The notes below the pieces were generated by a model that was not told the origin of the DNA, did not search any database, and worked only from the letters and a program-made list of their open reading frames with translations. Below, in pieces: positions 53,405-61,506 of a stretch of 64,000 nucleotides of DNA (positions are counted from its first letter, which is position 1; each line of letters starts with the position of its first letter). This stretch comes from CBDCFT01 sp965216365 (GTDB lineage: Bacteria > Pseudomonadota > Gammaproteobacteria > Arenicellales > CBDCFT01), in assembly GCA_965216365.1 (NCBI GenBank), contig CBDCFT010000012.1, positions 62,001 to 126,000 of the forward strand, written 5' to 3'. A program made the position numbers and the translations under genes.

Positions 53405-55801
53405 TTAGGCACTCTTGACCTGGGAATAGAGTGCCTGTTCTAGCTCCTGAATTGCGGTGACATACGCCTCTTTGCCGCCAAAGGCGTTGACGATTTCGGT
53501 CACGGTTCCAAGTTGGTTGAACGGCGCAACCTTCAATACTTCCATGGATTCCAGATTGCCGACCCCTTCATCGGCGTATTTATCCAACAAAGTATCCAAC
53601 ACTTTTCGGGTTGCCTCGCCGTAACGCGTGAAGTAGTTACGCTTGCGTACGTTGTTGGCACGCTCGCGACGGGTCAGTGGAGGTTGATCGAACACGACAT
53701 GACAAATTAAATCAAACGGACCGTATTCCTTACCGACTTCCGCTTCCAGCGCTTCCCAGATAACGCCTTGTTCTTCGAGTTCTTGCACGACGGCTTGTTT
53801 TTGTTCACTCGCGTTCCATTTACGCAGGAAGTCATTCAGTGAGCCGTAGTGTTGCGAAACGGTCTGCTTGGTGTAATCTCTCATTGATTCCGTAATCAAC
53901 TTGCCGTTCTTTCCATAGTACTGTACACGTTCAGCAATTTTATTGACCGATACGCCGGCCACCACAGGTTTGTAGGCCGAACCAGGGCCTTTGCCTTCCG
54001 TTTCCTCACTGGGTTCGACAGGTGGTAGCGTATCCGGTGGTATCGTTGAGCCACCGAGTGTGGGTGTGTAAATGACTACGGGTTCGCCATCAAATTCCGG
54101 GTCGGCAAATAGCTCGGTCGCTTTGCGAAAGTCGATAATGGTAAACCACATCTTGCCGTAGTCTTCGTCAATACGGGTGCCACGACCGATGATTTGTTTG
54201 AATTTGGTCATAGACTGAATCGTCTGGTCCAGCACGATCAACTTGCAGGTTTTTGCGTCGACCCCGGTCGATAGTAACTCTGACGTCGTGACGATAACGG
54301 GATACGGTTCTTCGGGATTTATAAAGTAATCGAGTTCGGCCTTGCCCTCGGCATCGTCGCCGGTAATACGCATCACGTATTTGCGATTCTTTGCCACTTG
54401 ATCGGGATTACAATTGACTAATGCCTGACGCATACGCTCGGCATGATCAATGTTTTCGCAGAACACGATGGTTTTGGCCATTGGATCGGTGGCGTTTAAA
54501 TGGTCGCTCACAATTTGTGCAACTACCGTTGTACGGTCTTCAATGACTATATTGCGATCAAAGTCTTTCTGGTTGTAAACGCGGTCTTCGATGGGCTGGC
54601 CAAACTTATCACGCTGACCGTTGGTCGGGCGCCATCCGAGTAAATCTTTGTCGAGATCAATTCGTACTACTTTGTAGGGTGCAAGGTAGCCGTCTTCAAT
54701 TCCCTGTTTTAAGGAATACGTGTATACCGGCTCGCCAAAGTAGGAAATATTGGAAACATCCTCGGTTTCCTTCGGTGTGGCGGTGAGTCCGATGTGAGTT
54801 GCGGAGGAAAAATAATCCAATATCTCACGCCATGCGGAGTTCTCCGCAGCGCTACCACGATGGCATTCATCAATGACAATTAAGTCAAAGAAATCTTCCG
54901 AAAATTGTTTGTATACTTTTTGGATTGATTCTGGTCCGGTGATCGCTTGATACAACGACAAGTAGATTTCATAAGACGTATCCACCAATCGTTTTTTATT
55001 GATTGCGGTTGGAATCATTTCCGAGTCGCCGTCAGGACGTTCGATGGTTTTCGATTTCGCACTGAGTTTGGCCATTGCCGTCCCAAATGGTTTGAAATCG
55101 TTCACCATGGTTTGATCAACGAGTATGTTTCTATCTGCTAAAAACAAGATGCGTTTTCTCTTTTGGGACTTCCAAAGACGCCAAATTATTTGAAAAGCGG
55201 TATAAGTCTTGCCTGTACCAGTCGCCATTACGAGCAAGACGCGAGATTGTCCCTGGGCAATAGCCTCGATCGTTTTGTTTACCGCCTGGAGTTGGAAGTA
55301 ATAGGGTTCTTTGTCGCTGGCGTCATCAAAATAGTCCTCGGTAATCGTCGGTAATTGGTCATCGGCGTACCCCTTCCATTGTTTGAATAGAGTCCACAGG
55401 GTGTCAGGGGAAGGGAATTGGTCATCGGTAAGTTCTTGTTCGATGTTTTCTGAGAGTCCCGTTTTATCGTGGAATAGAAATCCATCGCCATTGGCGCTGA
55501 ACACGAAAGGAACATCGAGATACTCGGCATACCCCAGGGCTTGCTGCATGCCCGCACCGATAGAATGGTTGTTATCTTTAGCCTCAATAATCGCGAGAGG
55601 TAAGCCCGTTTTGTGAAACAAAACATAGTCGGCGCGTTTTCCCGTTGCTCGCACACCCATTTGTCCCCTAACGATGACACGACCTTTTGTTAGGGTATAT
55701 TCCTCTCGTATTTGCGTGTGAATATCCCACCCCGCCAGTTTTAGAACAGGCGTAATAAACTTGGTGCAGATATCGCGCTCTGAGAGTTGTTTCTTGTCCA
55801 T
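53405..55801 (-). CDS. hsdR: type I restriction endonuclease subunit HsdR (EcoEI-like)
   Basis: 798 residues from ATG 55801; the TTG just upstream is not used. The N-terminal nuclease has 'KRADYVLFHKTGLPLAIIEAKDNNHSIG' (Asp ... Glu-x-Lys). The SF2 helicase has 'VLLVMATGTGKTYTAFQIIWRL' (Walker A), 'DLIVIDECHRGSAAENSAWREIL' (DECH motif II), 'HIGLTATPKETED' and 'LLSTGVDAKTCKLIVLDQTIQSMTKFKQIIGRGTRI'. It translocates DNA and cleaves unmodified DNA in the HsdR2M2S complex. The length suits the EcoEI subfamily. It is first in the hsdR-DUF3800-hsdM-hsdS series. Confidence 0.95.
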   Translation of the reverse strand: MDKKQLSERDICTKFITPVLKLAGWDIHTQIREEYTLTKGRVIVRGQMGVRATGKRADYVLFHKTGLPLAIIEAKDNNHSIGAGMQQALGYAEYLDVPFVFSANGDGFLFHDKTGLSENIEQELTDDQFPSPDTLWTLFKQWKGYADDQLPTITEDYFDDASDKEPYYFQLQAVNKTIEAIAQGQSRVLLVMATGTGKTYTAFQIIWRLWKSQKRKRILFLADRNILVDQTMVNDFKPFGTAMAKLSAKSKTIERPDGDSEMIPTAINKKRLVDTSYEIYLSLYQAITGPESIQKVYKQFSEDFFDLIVIDECHRGSAAENSAWREILDYFSSATHIGLTATPKETEDVSNISYFGEPVYTYSLKQGIEDGYLAPYKVVRIDLDKDLLGWRPTNGQRDKFGQPIEDRVYNQKDFDRNIVIEDRTTVVAQIVSDHLNATDPMAKTIVFCENIDHAERMRQALVNCNPDQVAKNRKYVMRITGDDAEGKAELDYFINPEEPYPVIVTTSELLSTGVDAKTCKLIVLDQTIQSMTKFKQIIGRGTRIDEDYGKMWFTIIDFRKATELFADPEFDGEPVVIYTPTLGGSTIPPDTLPPVEPSEETEGKGPGSAYKPVVAGVSVNKIAERVQYYGKNGKLITESMRDYTKQTVSQHYGSLNDFLRKWNASEQKQAVVQELEEQGVIWEALEAEVGKEYGPFDLICHVVFDQPPLTRRERANNVRKRNYFTRYGEATRKVLDTLLDKYADEGVGNLESMEVLKVAPFNQLGTVTEIVNAFGGKEAYVTAIQELEQALYSQVKSA

Positions 55802-56006
55802 CAATACTTTTTGGTCTGCTCGGATGATAATTAGTTGTTGATTTATATTACTTGCGGTTTTGTTCCAAACAGATTCACCCCTTTTCTGCTCCGAATTCTA
55901 ATAATTTGGGATTGTAATCCACAAATATTATGATTTTTGTGGATTATGTTCCTCAAACACCAAGATTTATCCAAATACCTGAGTTTTCCTCTTTATTTTC
56001 AAAGCT

Positions 56007-56029
56007 GAAATAGTAAATCCTACTATTTC
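56007..56029. promoter_or_regulatory. operator-like perfect inverted repeat upstream of hsdR
   Basis: GAAATAGTA (56007-56015) and TACTATTTC (56021-56029) are perfect inverted nine-base arms around AATCC. A half-site GAAATAG recurs 17 bases further on. It lies about 205 bases before hsdR in an AT-rich stretch, the likely promoter zone, and could bind a controlling regulator. Confidence 0.5.
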
Positions 56030-56098
56030 AATTTGAGCGGTAAATTGAAATAGCGATCAGTGCTGTGATGATATGGTTATTTGCTTACACGGGTTGAT

Positions 56099-56178
56099 TT
56101 AGGTCAATCGACCTTGGTGAGCAGCACCTTTGTAGAGAATTTTTTCATGTAGGGTTTTGGCGGTGCAGTAGTGTTGCA
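56099..56178 (-). pseudogene. duplicated 3' end of a phytanoyl-CoA dioxygenase gene
   Basis: On the minus strand this piece reads MQHYCTAKTLHEKILYKGAA followed by HQGRLT and a stop. The intact gene at 57666-58496 ends MQHYRTAKTQHEKILYKGAA then QQGRSK. About 21 of 26 residues agree, and the DNA is recognisably similar. No start or upstream homology is left, since a stop codon precedes within a few codons. It is a remnant from a duplication or an insertion that rebuilt the gene's end, with the Fic gene lying between the two copies. Confidence 0.8.
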
Positions 56179-56257
56179 TGAATTGTCGGAATTTTTACCG
56201 CCAGGTATCTTTATCTGTGATTTATGAACACTAATCGCCCACCGCAATGCGTTCGGG

Positions 56258-57418
56258 TCAAAGCGGCTCCGCTCCCTCGCTTAGCATTTTCACGTATGCA
56301 TCGTATGCAAATAGCCGATTCCTGCGGTGACCCGTGATTTCAGTGATAATTTTCATTTCAAGTAAGTAACCAATGCAATTACTGATTGTCGTACGGTTTA
56401 TTTCAAGTTCTTTATGGGCTGATGCAATGTTGATAATTACTTTATCTTGTAAGAACTGATGTAGTTGCAGGCATGAACCGGAAATGCGACCGAGTGTTTT
56501 TATCCGATCTTGATCTTTTTTGAATAACTCCATCAACTTTTGAGATGTTTGTACTGCCTGCCGAGCGGTGTGGTAAATACCTTGTAGAAAAAACAGTATC
56601 CATGACTCCCAGTCGCCTTCGGTACGCACTGTTTGTAGATGATTGTAATAAGTGCTTCTATTTTGTTTGAAGTACAGACTCAGATAAAGCATTGGGGACT
56701 TTAGTAATCCTTCATTAACAAGTATTAGTGTTATGAGCAGACGGCCAAGTCGCCCATTACCATCGAGAAACGGATGTATGGTTTCAAATTGAACATGTGT
56801 AAGCGCTGCTTTGATTAGTACCGGAATGGTTTGTTGCTCGTTGTGAAGAAATTGTTCGAATGGATCTAAACATTCCATCAAACGGTCTGGGGGCGGCGGT
56901 ACAAATAACGCATTACCCGGGCGCGATCCGCCAAGCCAGTTTTGGCTACGGCGAAACTCTCCTGGCTGTTTTTGCGAACCACGACCTCCTTGCAACAGAA
57001 TTGCATGTATCTCCCGAAGTAGTCTTAATGACAGAGGGAATCCGTCATCCAATCGCGTCAATCCATGATTCATCGCAGCAACATAATTTGAAACTTCTTC
57101 GATATCATCGATAGGTACGCTGGGGACTTCGTCCAGTTCAAATAACAACAAATCTGAAAAGGAAGATTGTGTTCCCTCAATTTGAGAGGATAGCAACGCT
57201 TCCTTGCGGACGTATTGATACAAAAACAGATGTGTGTCGGGTAAGAGGTCGCTAACGCCGTCTAACTGGCCAATAGCGTGGTTGGATTTCTCCAACCACG
57301 ATGGAATGTTATTGTTTAAATCGAGTGGGGGATCCGGCGGTAACGGCGCGGGAATGTAAGCATCGTAGGATTCTCCACCTATCGTGCTACGTTGGTACTC
57401 ACCGGTTGTGCGTCGCAA
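56258..57418 (-). CDS. Fic-family protein (class II, self-inhibited)
   Basis: 386 residues from TTG 57418. Inhibitory motif 'SSQIEGTQSSFSDL' (about 77-90) is the (S/T)xxxE(G/N) helix that blocks the active site. The Fic core has 'HPFLDGNGRLGR' at 215-226 with the catalytic His and the phosphate-binding Asn/Arg. It ends in a winged-helix-like region ('INIASAHKELEINRTTISNCIGYLLEMKIITEITGHRRNRLFAYDAYV'). Fic enzymes attach AMP or other groups to target proteins; targets here are unknown. Chromosomal Fic genes in defence islands are common. Palindromes upstream suggest autoregulation. Confidence 0.92.
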   Translation of the reverse strand: MRRTTGEYQRSTIGGESYDAYIPAPLPPDPPLDLNNNIPSWLEKSNHAIGQLDGVSDLLPDTHLFLYQYVRKEALLSSQIEGTQSSFSDLLLFELDEVPSVPIDDIEEVSNYVAAMNHGLTRLDDGFPLSLRLLREIHAILLQGGRGSQKQPGEFRRSQNWLGGSRPGNALFVPPPPDRLMECLDPFEQFLHNEQQTIPVLIKAALTHVQFETIHPFLDGNGRLGRLLITLILVNEGLLKSPMLYLSLYFKQNRSTYYNHLQTVRTEGDWESWILFFLQGIYHTARQAVQTSQKLMELFKKDQDRIKTLGRISGSCLQLHQFLQDKVIINIASAHKELEINRTTISNCIGYLLEMKIITEITGHRRNRLFAYDAYVKMLSEGAEPL

Positions 57419-57487
57419 AATGTACTGAGCCTATATGGTTATCAGTTTTTTTAACTTTCACCTCATTATATACATTTTAAAACTATT

Positions 57488-57529
57488 AAAGTTGCATATA
57501 ATATATAAATTACACCTATATACAACTTT
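57488..57529. promoter_or_regulatory. long inverted repeat upstream of the Fic gene
   Basis: AAAGTTGCATATA (57488-57500) and TATATACAACTTT (57517-57529) are inverted with one mismatch in thirteen and a 16-base AT-rich centre. They lie 70 bases before the Fic start. They would suit a dimeric operator overlapping the promoter, or a cruciform. Confidence 0.55.
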
Positions 57530-57614
57530 ATTGCTAATAGATTGCGCAAAATAAATTTATCCAACTTTATCGCTTTATAGTTTCATTGAAATGATGTGGT
57601 TCTTGAGACTGGAA

Positions 57615-57630
57615 TGCGCAATATTGCGCA
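57615..57630. promoter_or_regulatory. perfect 16-base palindrome TGCGCAATATTGCGCA with flanking half-sites
   Basis: The palindrome at 57615-57630 is flanked by TTGCGCA at 57542-57548 and 57649-57655. Four half-sites within about 115 bases between the Fic gene and the phytanoyl dioxygenase suggest a repressor binding array. The last half-site lies 11 bases from the dioxygenase stop. Confidence 0.55.
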
Positions 57631-57665
57631 ACTTACTCCTACACTAAATTGCGCAGTAATGTTGG

Positions 57666-58496
57666 TTATTTTGACCGGCCTTGTTGGGCCGCGCCTTTGT
57701 ATAGGATTTTCTCGTGTTGGGTTTTGGCCGTGCGGTAGTGTTGCATCGCCTCGGAGTCGAGGTTGGCGCATGGTGGCGGGACGAGTTCGAAGTGGCCGTA
57801 GTTATCCTGACCGCTGGCGAGCATGGCGTGGCCTTTTTCGCCGCCGATTTGTTTCATTGAGGTTTTGATGTAGCGAATGGCGAGGCCGATTCGTCGGTCG
57901 CTACTTTTGTTGGGTGCCGATGCGTGAAACATGCGTCCATGATGCAATGACATTTCGCCGGGTTGTAGTGTGACATCGACAGCTTGCGATTCATCCACTT
58001 CAACCGCGATTTCCTGGCCGCGCGACAACAAGTTTTCTTTAGAGAATGTGTCTTTGTGTTCGACGATATTTTGTTTGTGTGACCCAGGAATGAATCGCAT
58101 GCAACCGCTTTCTATTGTGGCGGGTGACATCGCAAGCCACGCGGTGACTTCGTCGGCGTCGTCCAGACCCCAGTAGGTGAGATCTTGATGCCAACTGACA
58201 TGGTCTTTGGTTTTGGGTTCTTTTATCCACAATGCGAGGTTCCAGACGAGTAAGTCTTCGCCGAGCATGGCTTTGACGGGTTCGAGTATTTCTTCGCGGC
58301 GTGTTATGTCATGGCAAAAGGGTAATACGAAGTTGCTGTAGTAACGTATGGCGTGACGCGCTTCGGCGTCGTTCTTGTATTCCGATTCTATTTGTTCGAG
58401 TTGCTGGCGGTAGTCGAGCGCTTGTTGTTCCGGCATCACACGGATTGGGAAGACATAGCCCTGTTCTTCGTATGTGGCGGAAATATCGTTTTGCAC
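57666..58496 (-). CDS. phytanoyl-CoA dioxygenase-family (PhyH) Fe(II)/2-oxoglutarate oxygenase
   Basis: 276 residues from GTG 58496 ('VQNDISATYEEQGYVFPIRVMPEQQALDYR'). The frame extends upstream to 58586, but that part ('MSLRGAKRRSNLW') is only the translation of a repeat and was rejected. Iron ligands: His103/Asp105 in 'HVSWHQDLTYWGLDD' and His191 in 'GRMFHASAPNKSSDRR', with a 2-oxoglutarate Arg in 'RRIGLAIRYI'. Double-stranded beta-helix members hydroxylate diverse small molecules (ectoine, phytanoyl-CoA). Substrate unknown; a diverged copy of its 3' end occurs at 56099-56178. Confidence 0.85.
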   Translation of the reverse strand: MQNDISATYEEQGYVFPIRVMPEQQALDYRQQLEQIESEYKNDAEARHAIRYYSNFVLPFCHDITRREEILEPVKAMLGEDLLVWNLALWIKEPKTKDHVSWHQDLTYWGLDDADEVTAWLAMSPATIESGCMRFIPGSHKQNIVEHKDTFSKENLLSRGQEIAVEVDESQAVDVTLQPGEMSLHHGRMFHASAPNKSSDRRIGLAIRYIKTSMKQIGGEKGHAMLASGQDNYGHFELVPPPCANLDSEAMQHYRTAKTQHEKILYKGAAQQGRSK

Positions 58497-58550
58497 AGAG
58501 GTCTTTATTGTGTGTATTTCTAACGTTGTCGGACTTAGATAATTATGCCA

Positions 58551-58584
58551 GAGATTGCTTCGTCGCTTTGCTCCTCGCAATGAC
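58551..58584. repeat. dispersed repeat (GTCATTGCGAG family), copy C
   Basis: GAGATTGCTTCGTCGCTTTG then CTCCTCGCAATGAC matches the ends of copies A and B read from the other side. It overlaps the N-terminal extension of the dioxygenase frame. A close copy of its first 19 bases appears at 58941-58959, so the GIY-YIG gene lies between direct repeats. Confidence 0.7.
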
Positions 58585-58649
58585 AAAAGTTGGAATATTG
58601 TGCACTATGTTAAGAGTACGACCTAATTCAAATTTGTTAATGTATACGA

Positions 58650-58942
58650 ATGAAAGAGCACAACTATTATGTGTACATCATGACGAATAATTCGAATTCC
58701 GTTTTATATACGGGTGTAACCGACGATTTATATCGTCGAGCTTATGAGCATAAGAATGGGTTGGGTTCTGAATTTATCAAGAAGTATCGATGTAAGAAAC
58801 TTGTTTATTTTGAACATACGTCTGATGTTGTATCTGCAATCGCTAGAGAAAAGCAAATAAAAGCGGATATAGGAAGAAAAAGATTGAGTTGATCGAGTCT
58901 ATGAAGCCTGGTTGGGATGATTTATCGGATGATTGGGAATGA
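58650..58942 (+). pseudogene. GIY-YIG endonuclease gene with one-base frameshift
   Basis: From ATG 58650 it reads 'YYVYIMTNNSNSVLYTGVTDDLYRRAYEHKNG', the GIY-YIG signature of small stand-alone nucleases, with 80 residues to a stop at 58892. The expected C-terminus (KKIELIESMKPGWDDLSDDWE) is present in another frame up to TGA 58942. The frame changes at an AAAA run (58859-58862); one more A would restore a protein of about 97 residues. It is either a fresh mutation, phase variation or a sequencing slip. Direct repeats flank it. Confidence 0.8.
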
Positions 58943-58959
58943 GATTGCTTGGTCGCTTT
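58941..58959. repeat. direct repeat copy at the 3' end of the GIY-YIG gene
   Basis: GAGATTGCTTGGTCGCTTT differs from GAGATTGCTTCGTCGCTTT at 58551-58569 by one base. Its first two bases are inside the restored stop of the GIY-YIG gene. A full family copy (with CGCAATGAC) does not follow. Confidence 0.6.
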
Positions 58960-59079
58960 ACCGATTACATTGACGGTATTTTTGTTTGCGAACAACACTC
59001 GCTTGTATATTTACCGTTGTCCCTATTGTCTACGACAAAAAGGACAACGAGGCGTGACAACATCTTAATTAAGCATTGT

Positions 59080-61206
59080 TTATCCCCGATCACTTTGAAG
59101 TAAAACATCGCGTTGTGATTGTAATGTTGAAAGTGCCGTAACCAATTTAGATAATTCGTCGTCGCCGGCTGAATTCATTTTTGTGTCGAGCATGGCACGT
59201 TCTTTTTCATACCATTGATTGATGGCAGCGATTCGTTGTTGGCCCTCAAGTTCTGCGAGATCAAGTCGTGCTATGTAATCCGGAATTTGTCGTAATTTTT
59301 TATGTACGCTTTCGGCTGTAATATGCCAGGCACGGGTGGGAGATGTTTTTTGCTCGTACACGATTTCATCGATACCGTCGAGTGCGCGCTCGTACAACAA
59401 CTTGGCTTGGTAGTAGTTGCGTTCAATCTGTTGACGTTTGAATCCAGACATATACTGGTTTCCAAGGCTAACCAGCGCGCCTCGATGTCCGCTTTGAGCT
59501 GCGGCGATCAGCCATTTTATCGCTTGTCGTTCTTCCTCATCGGTGTGTTTGCGGTTGAATATACGACTCGACATCTCAAATTGCGCTTGTGCATATCCAC
59601 CGCGCGCGGACGCTTCCAACAAGGCTATCATTGTGTCGAAGTCGTTGCCGTAGAATGCAATATCTTTTGCCAAATAATATTGTGCCTCGGGATCGCCGGC
59701 GTCAGCCTTTGTTTTTAATTGTTCTGGTGATAGCGGCATTGATTCAATTCGTTTAATTTGTTTCAGTGTGTCTTGATAATCCCAGGTAGGACCAAGCCAC
59801 GCCGAATTATTTTGCGGGACATCGTTTTTGTCTAATATCGCAAAAAATTGCTCGCTGTATTGTTTCGCTTTGTATAGATCTACATTGAGACCGTATCGGC
59901 CTTCTTTATGTGCTTCGATGAGTTGTCTCAAGGCCGCGCGATGGCCGTTTTCAGCGGCTTTAATTAACCATTCAAGACCTTTTCCCGTATCCTCTTGTGT
60001 CGGTTTTTCGAGGTCGAGATAGTATTGGGCCACCTTGTATTGAGCGTCTGAACTATCTTCAGCGGATTGTTCAAGTAGATGGATGCCCTTTTCGCGTTGT
60101 GCGGAATTATCTTTTGCCTGCGCGAGTATGTCGCTGCTCAGTTGACGCATTGCCGCAGGGTCTTTAACTGCGATTGCCATAGCTTGCTCGCGAAGCCTTA
60201 CGAGTTGCTCTTGCCATGTCATAGCTAAATGCCGCTCACCGGCAGAAAGTTGTTTCGTATCTTCGTCTGCACCTGTGGCAATGGCTTTTCGTTCCCATTC
60301 GCGTGAGGCATCGAGATCGATGTCGAAGATAACGCCATGTGCATAGGCGATGGCGAGACTGCGCATGCTGGTTGTGTAGCCCGCGTCAGCCGCACGATGC
60401 CAAAGTTCACGTGTGCGTTCTAAATCATGCGCAACGCGATATCCGTTGCTGTGTAACAGACCCAATTGATGCAGGGCGGGCGGGTAGTCTTTTTTTACAG
60501 CATATTGCAGTCTTTCTAACGCCGAATCATCCTCCGGGCGAAGCAGAGCAAACAATTGATACGACGCGGGCGCATGCCCTTGATCGGCGGCTTTCGTTAG
60601 CCATTGTTCGCGTTCATTAACATCGCGTGTGTCCATACCAACCCAATATTGCGCCGCGGCATAACCTTTGTAAGCCGCATCGCGATACCAGTCACGTGCG
60701 AGATCGCGACGGGTGTTAACCCCACCTCGACCCGTTTCATAAAGTTGGGCGGTGCACAGTTGAGCGAATCCGTAACCGCTATGGGCCAGCGGTTCACATA
60801 ACCAGGCACGTTGATAGAAATAGATAACACTTACGAAAGAGATAATTACAATGATAATGCTGATGTCACCAAAGCGTTTGTTTCGTATCCAGCGAATTAA
60901 TCCCCAGGTTGTTATCGCATAAATAGCAACGCATGCTAGTGCTAATAGCAGAAATATTGGACTGGCGGCGAGGAGTGTAACCAAACCAAATGTATACGTG
61001 CCGATGTACGTCCAAGCCGCGCCGAGTACGAGCAATGGAATACTTATGACGAGCTTTGACCAAAACAGTGTTTGTTGATTTGATGTACCACCACGAACGC
61101 TAAAAAAGAGACTCATACCCGCAAGTATGAGCATCAATAACAAGGTCACCGCAACCGTATAAAACACGGGCAGGTTGTTAAGTTCGAGTAGTAACTCTCG
61201 CATCAT
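59080..61206 (-). CDS. membrane-anchored Sel1-repeat protein
   Basis: 708 residues. Four N-terminal membrane segments (about 14-36, 49-68, 75-100, 113-134) are followed by a long row of Sel1-like repeats ('AQYWVGMDTRDVNEREQWLTKAADQGHAPASYQLFALL', 'PPALHQLGLLHSNGYRVAHDLERTRELWHRAADAGYT', 'AQYYLAKDIAFYGNDFDTMIALLEASARGGYAQAQFEMSS'). The repeats form alpha-helical hairpins for protein-protein contacts. A coiled segment ends the protein ('AAINQWYEKERAMLDTKMN'). Function not known; it stands alone, divergent from pspA, with an extra hairpin (59015-59049) downstream. Confidence 0.8.
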   Translation of the reverse strand: MMRELLLELNNLPVFYTVAVTLLLMLILAGMSLFFSVRGGTSNQQTLFWSKLVISIPLLVLGAAWTYIGTYTFGLVTLLAASPIFLLLALACVAIYAITTWGLIRWIRNKRFGDISIIIVIISFVSVIYFYQRAWLCEPLAHSGYGFAQLCTAQLYETGRGGVNTRRDLARDWYRDAAYKGYAAAQYWVGMDTRDVNEREQWLTKAADQGHAPASYQLFALLRPEDDSALERLQYAVKKDYPPALHQLGLLHSNGYRVAHDLERTRELWHRAADAGYTTSMRSLAIAYAHGVIFDIDLDASREWERKAIATGADEDTKQLSAGERHLAMTWQEQLVRLREQAMAIAVKDPAAMRQLSSDILAQAKDNSAQREKGIHLLEQSAEDSSDAQYKVAQYYLDLEKPTQEDTGKGLEWLIKAAENGHRAALRQLIEAHKEGRYGLNVDLYKAKQYSEQFFAILDKNDVPQNNSAWLGPTWDYQDTLKQIKRIESMPLSPEQLKTKADAGDPEAQYYLAKDIAFYGNDFDTMIALLEASARGGYAQAQFEMSSRIFNRKHTDEEERQAIKWLIAAAQSGHRGALVSLGNQYMSGFKRQQIERNYYQAKLLYERALDGIDEIVYEQKTSPTRAWHITAESVHKKLRQIPDYIARLDLAELEGQQRIAAINQWYEKERAMLDTKMNSAGDDELSKLVTALSTLQSQRDVLLQSDRG

Positions 61207-61506
61207 GCAGGTTAGGTGTAATGATTTTTAATAGATCTCCAGATAACATTTCGTATAACTTTCAGGCTGGACGAGTGACAGCTCGATTGTAGTCCGGCGA
61301 TAAAAGTAATAAACACTTACCGGAAGTGTATAAGTATCAGTGTGCGTGGAGCATATCAGGGAGGGTCGAGTAGATGATGCTTATACATAAAAAGTAGCAA
61401 TATAGGTTACTAACAATCTCGAATAGTCCTACTTTTGTCATATTAGTTGCGTAAAAATAGACTCATCGAGACACTGCGATCTCCATTATTCAATTAGGAG
61501 ATCAAC
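61207..61506. other. divergent promoter region between the Sel1 gene and pspA
   Basis: This 300-base stretch has no gene. GTATAAG (about 61328) and CTTATAC (about 61380) are inverted copies, and TTAGGAGATCAAC directly before ATG 61507 is a strong ribosome site for pspA. I found no clear sigma54 (GG/GC) promoter, although PspA operons of other bacteria often use one. Confidence 0.5.

Noticed and set aside
59015..59049. CGTTGTCC / GGACAACG hairpin after the Sel1 gene
   Set aside because: Perfect eight-base stem but a long loop and no U tract, so I did not call it a terminator.
61207..61506. Possible sigma54 promoter for pspA
   Set aside because: No sequence with the required GG and GC elements at the right spacing was found.
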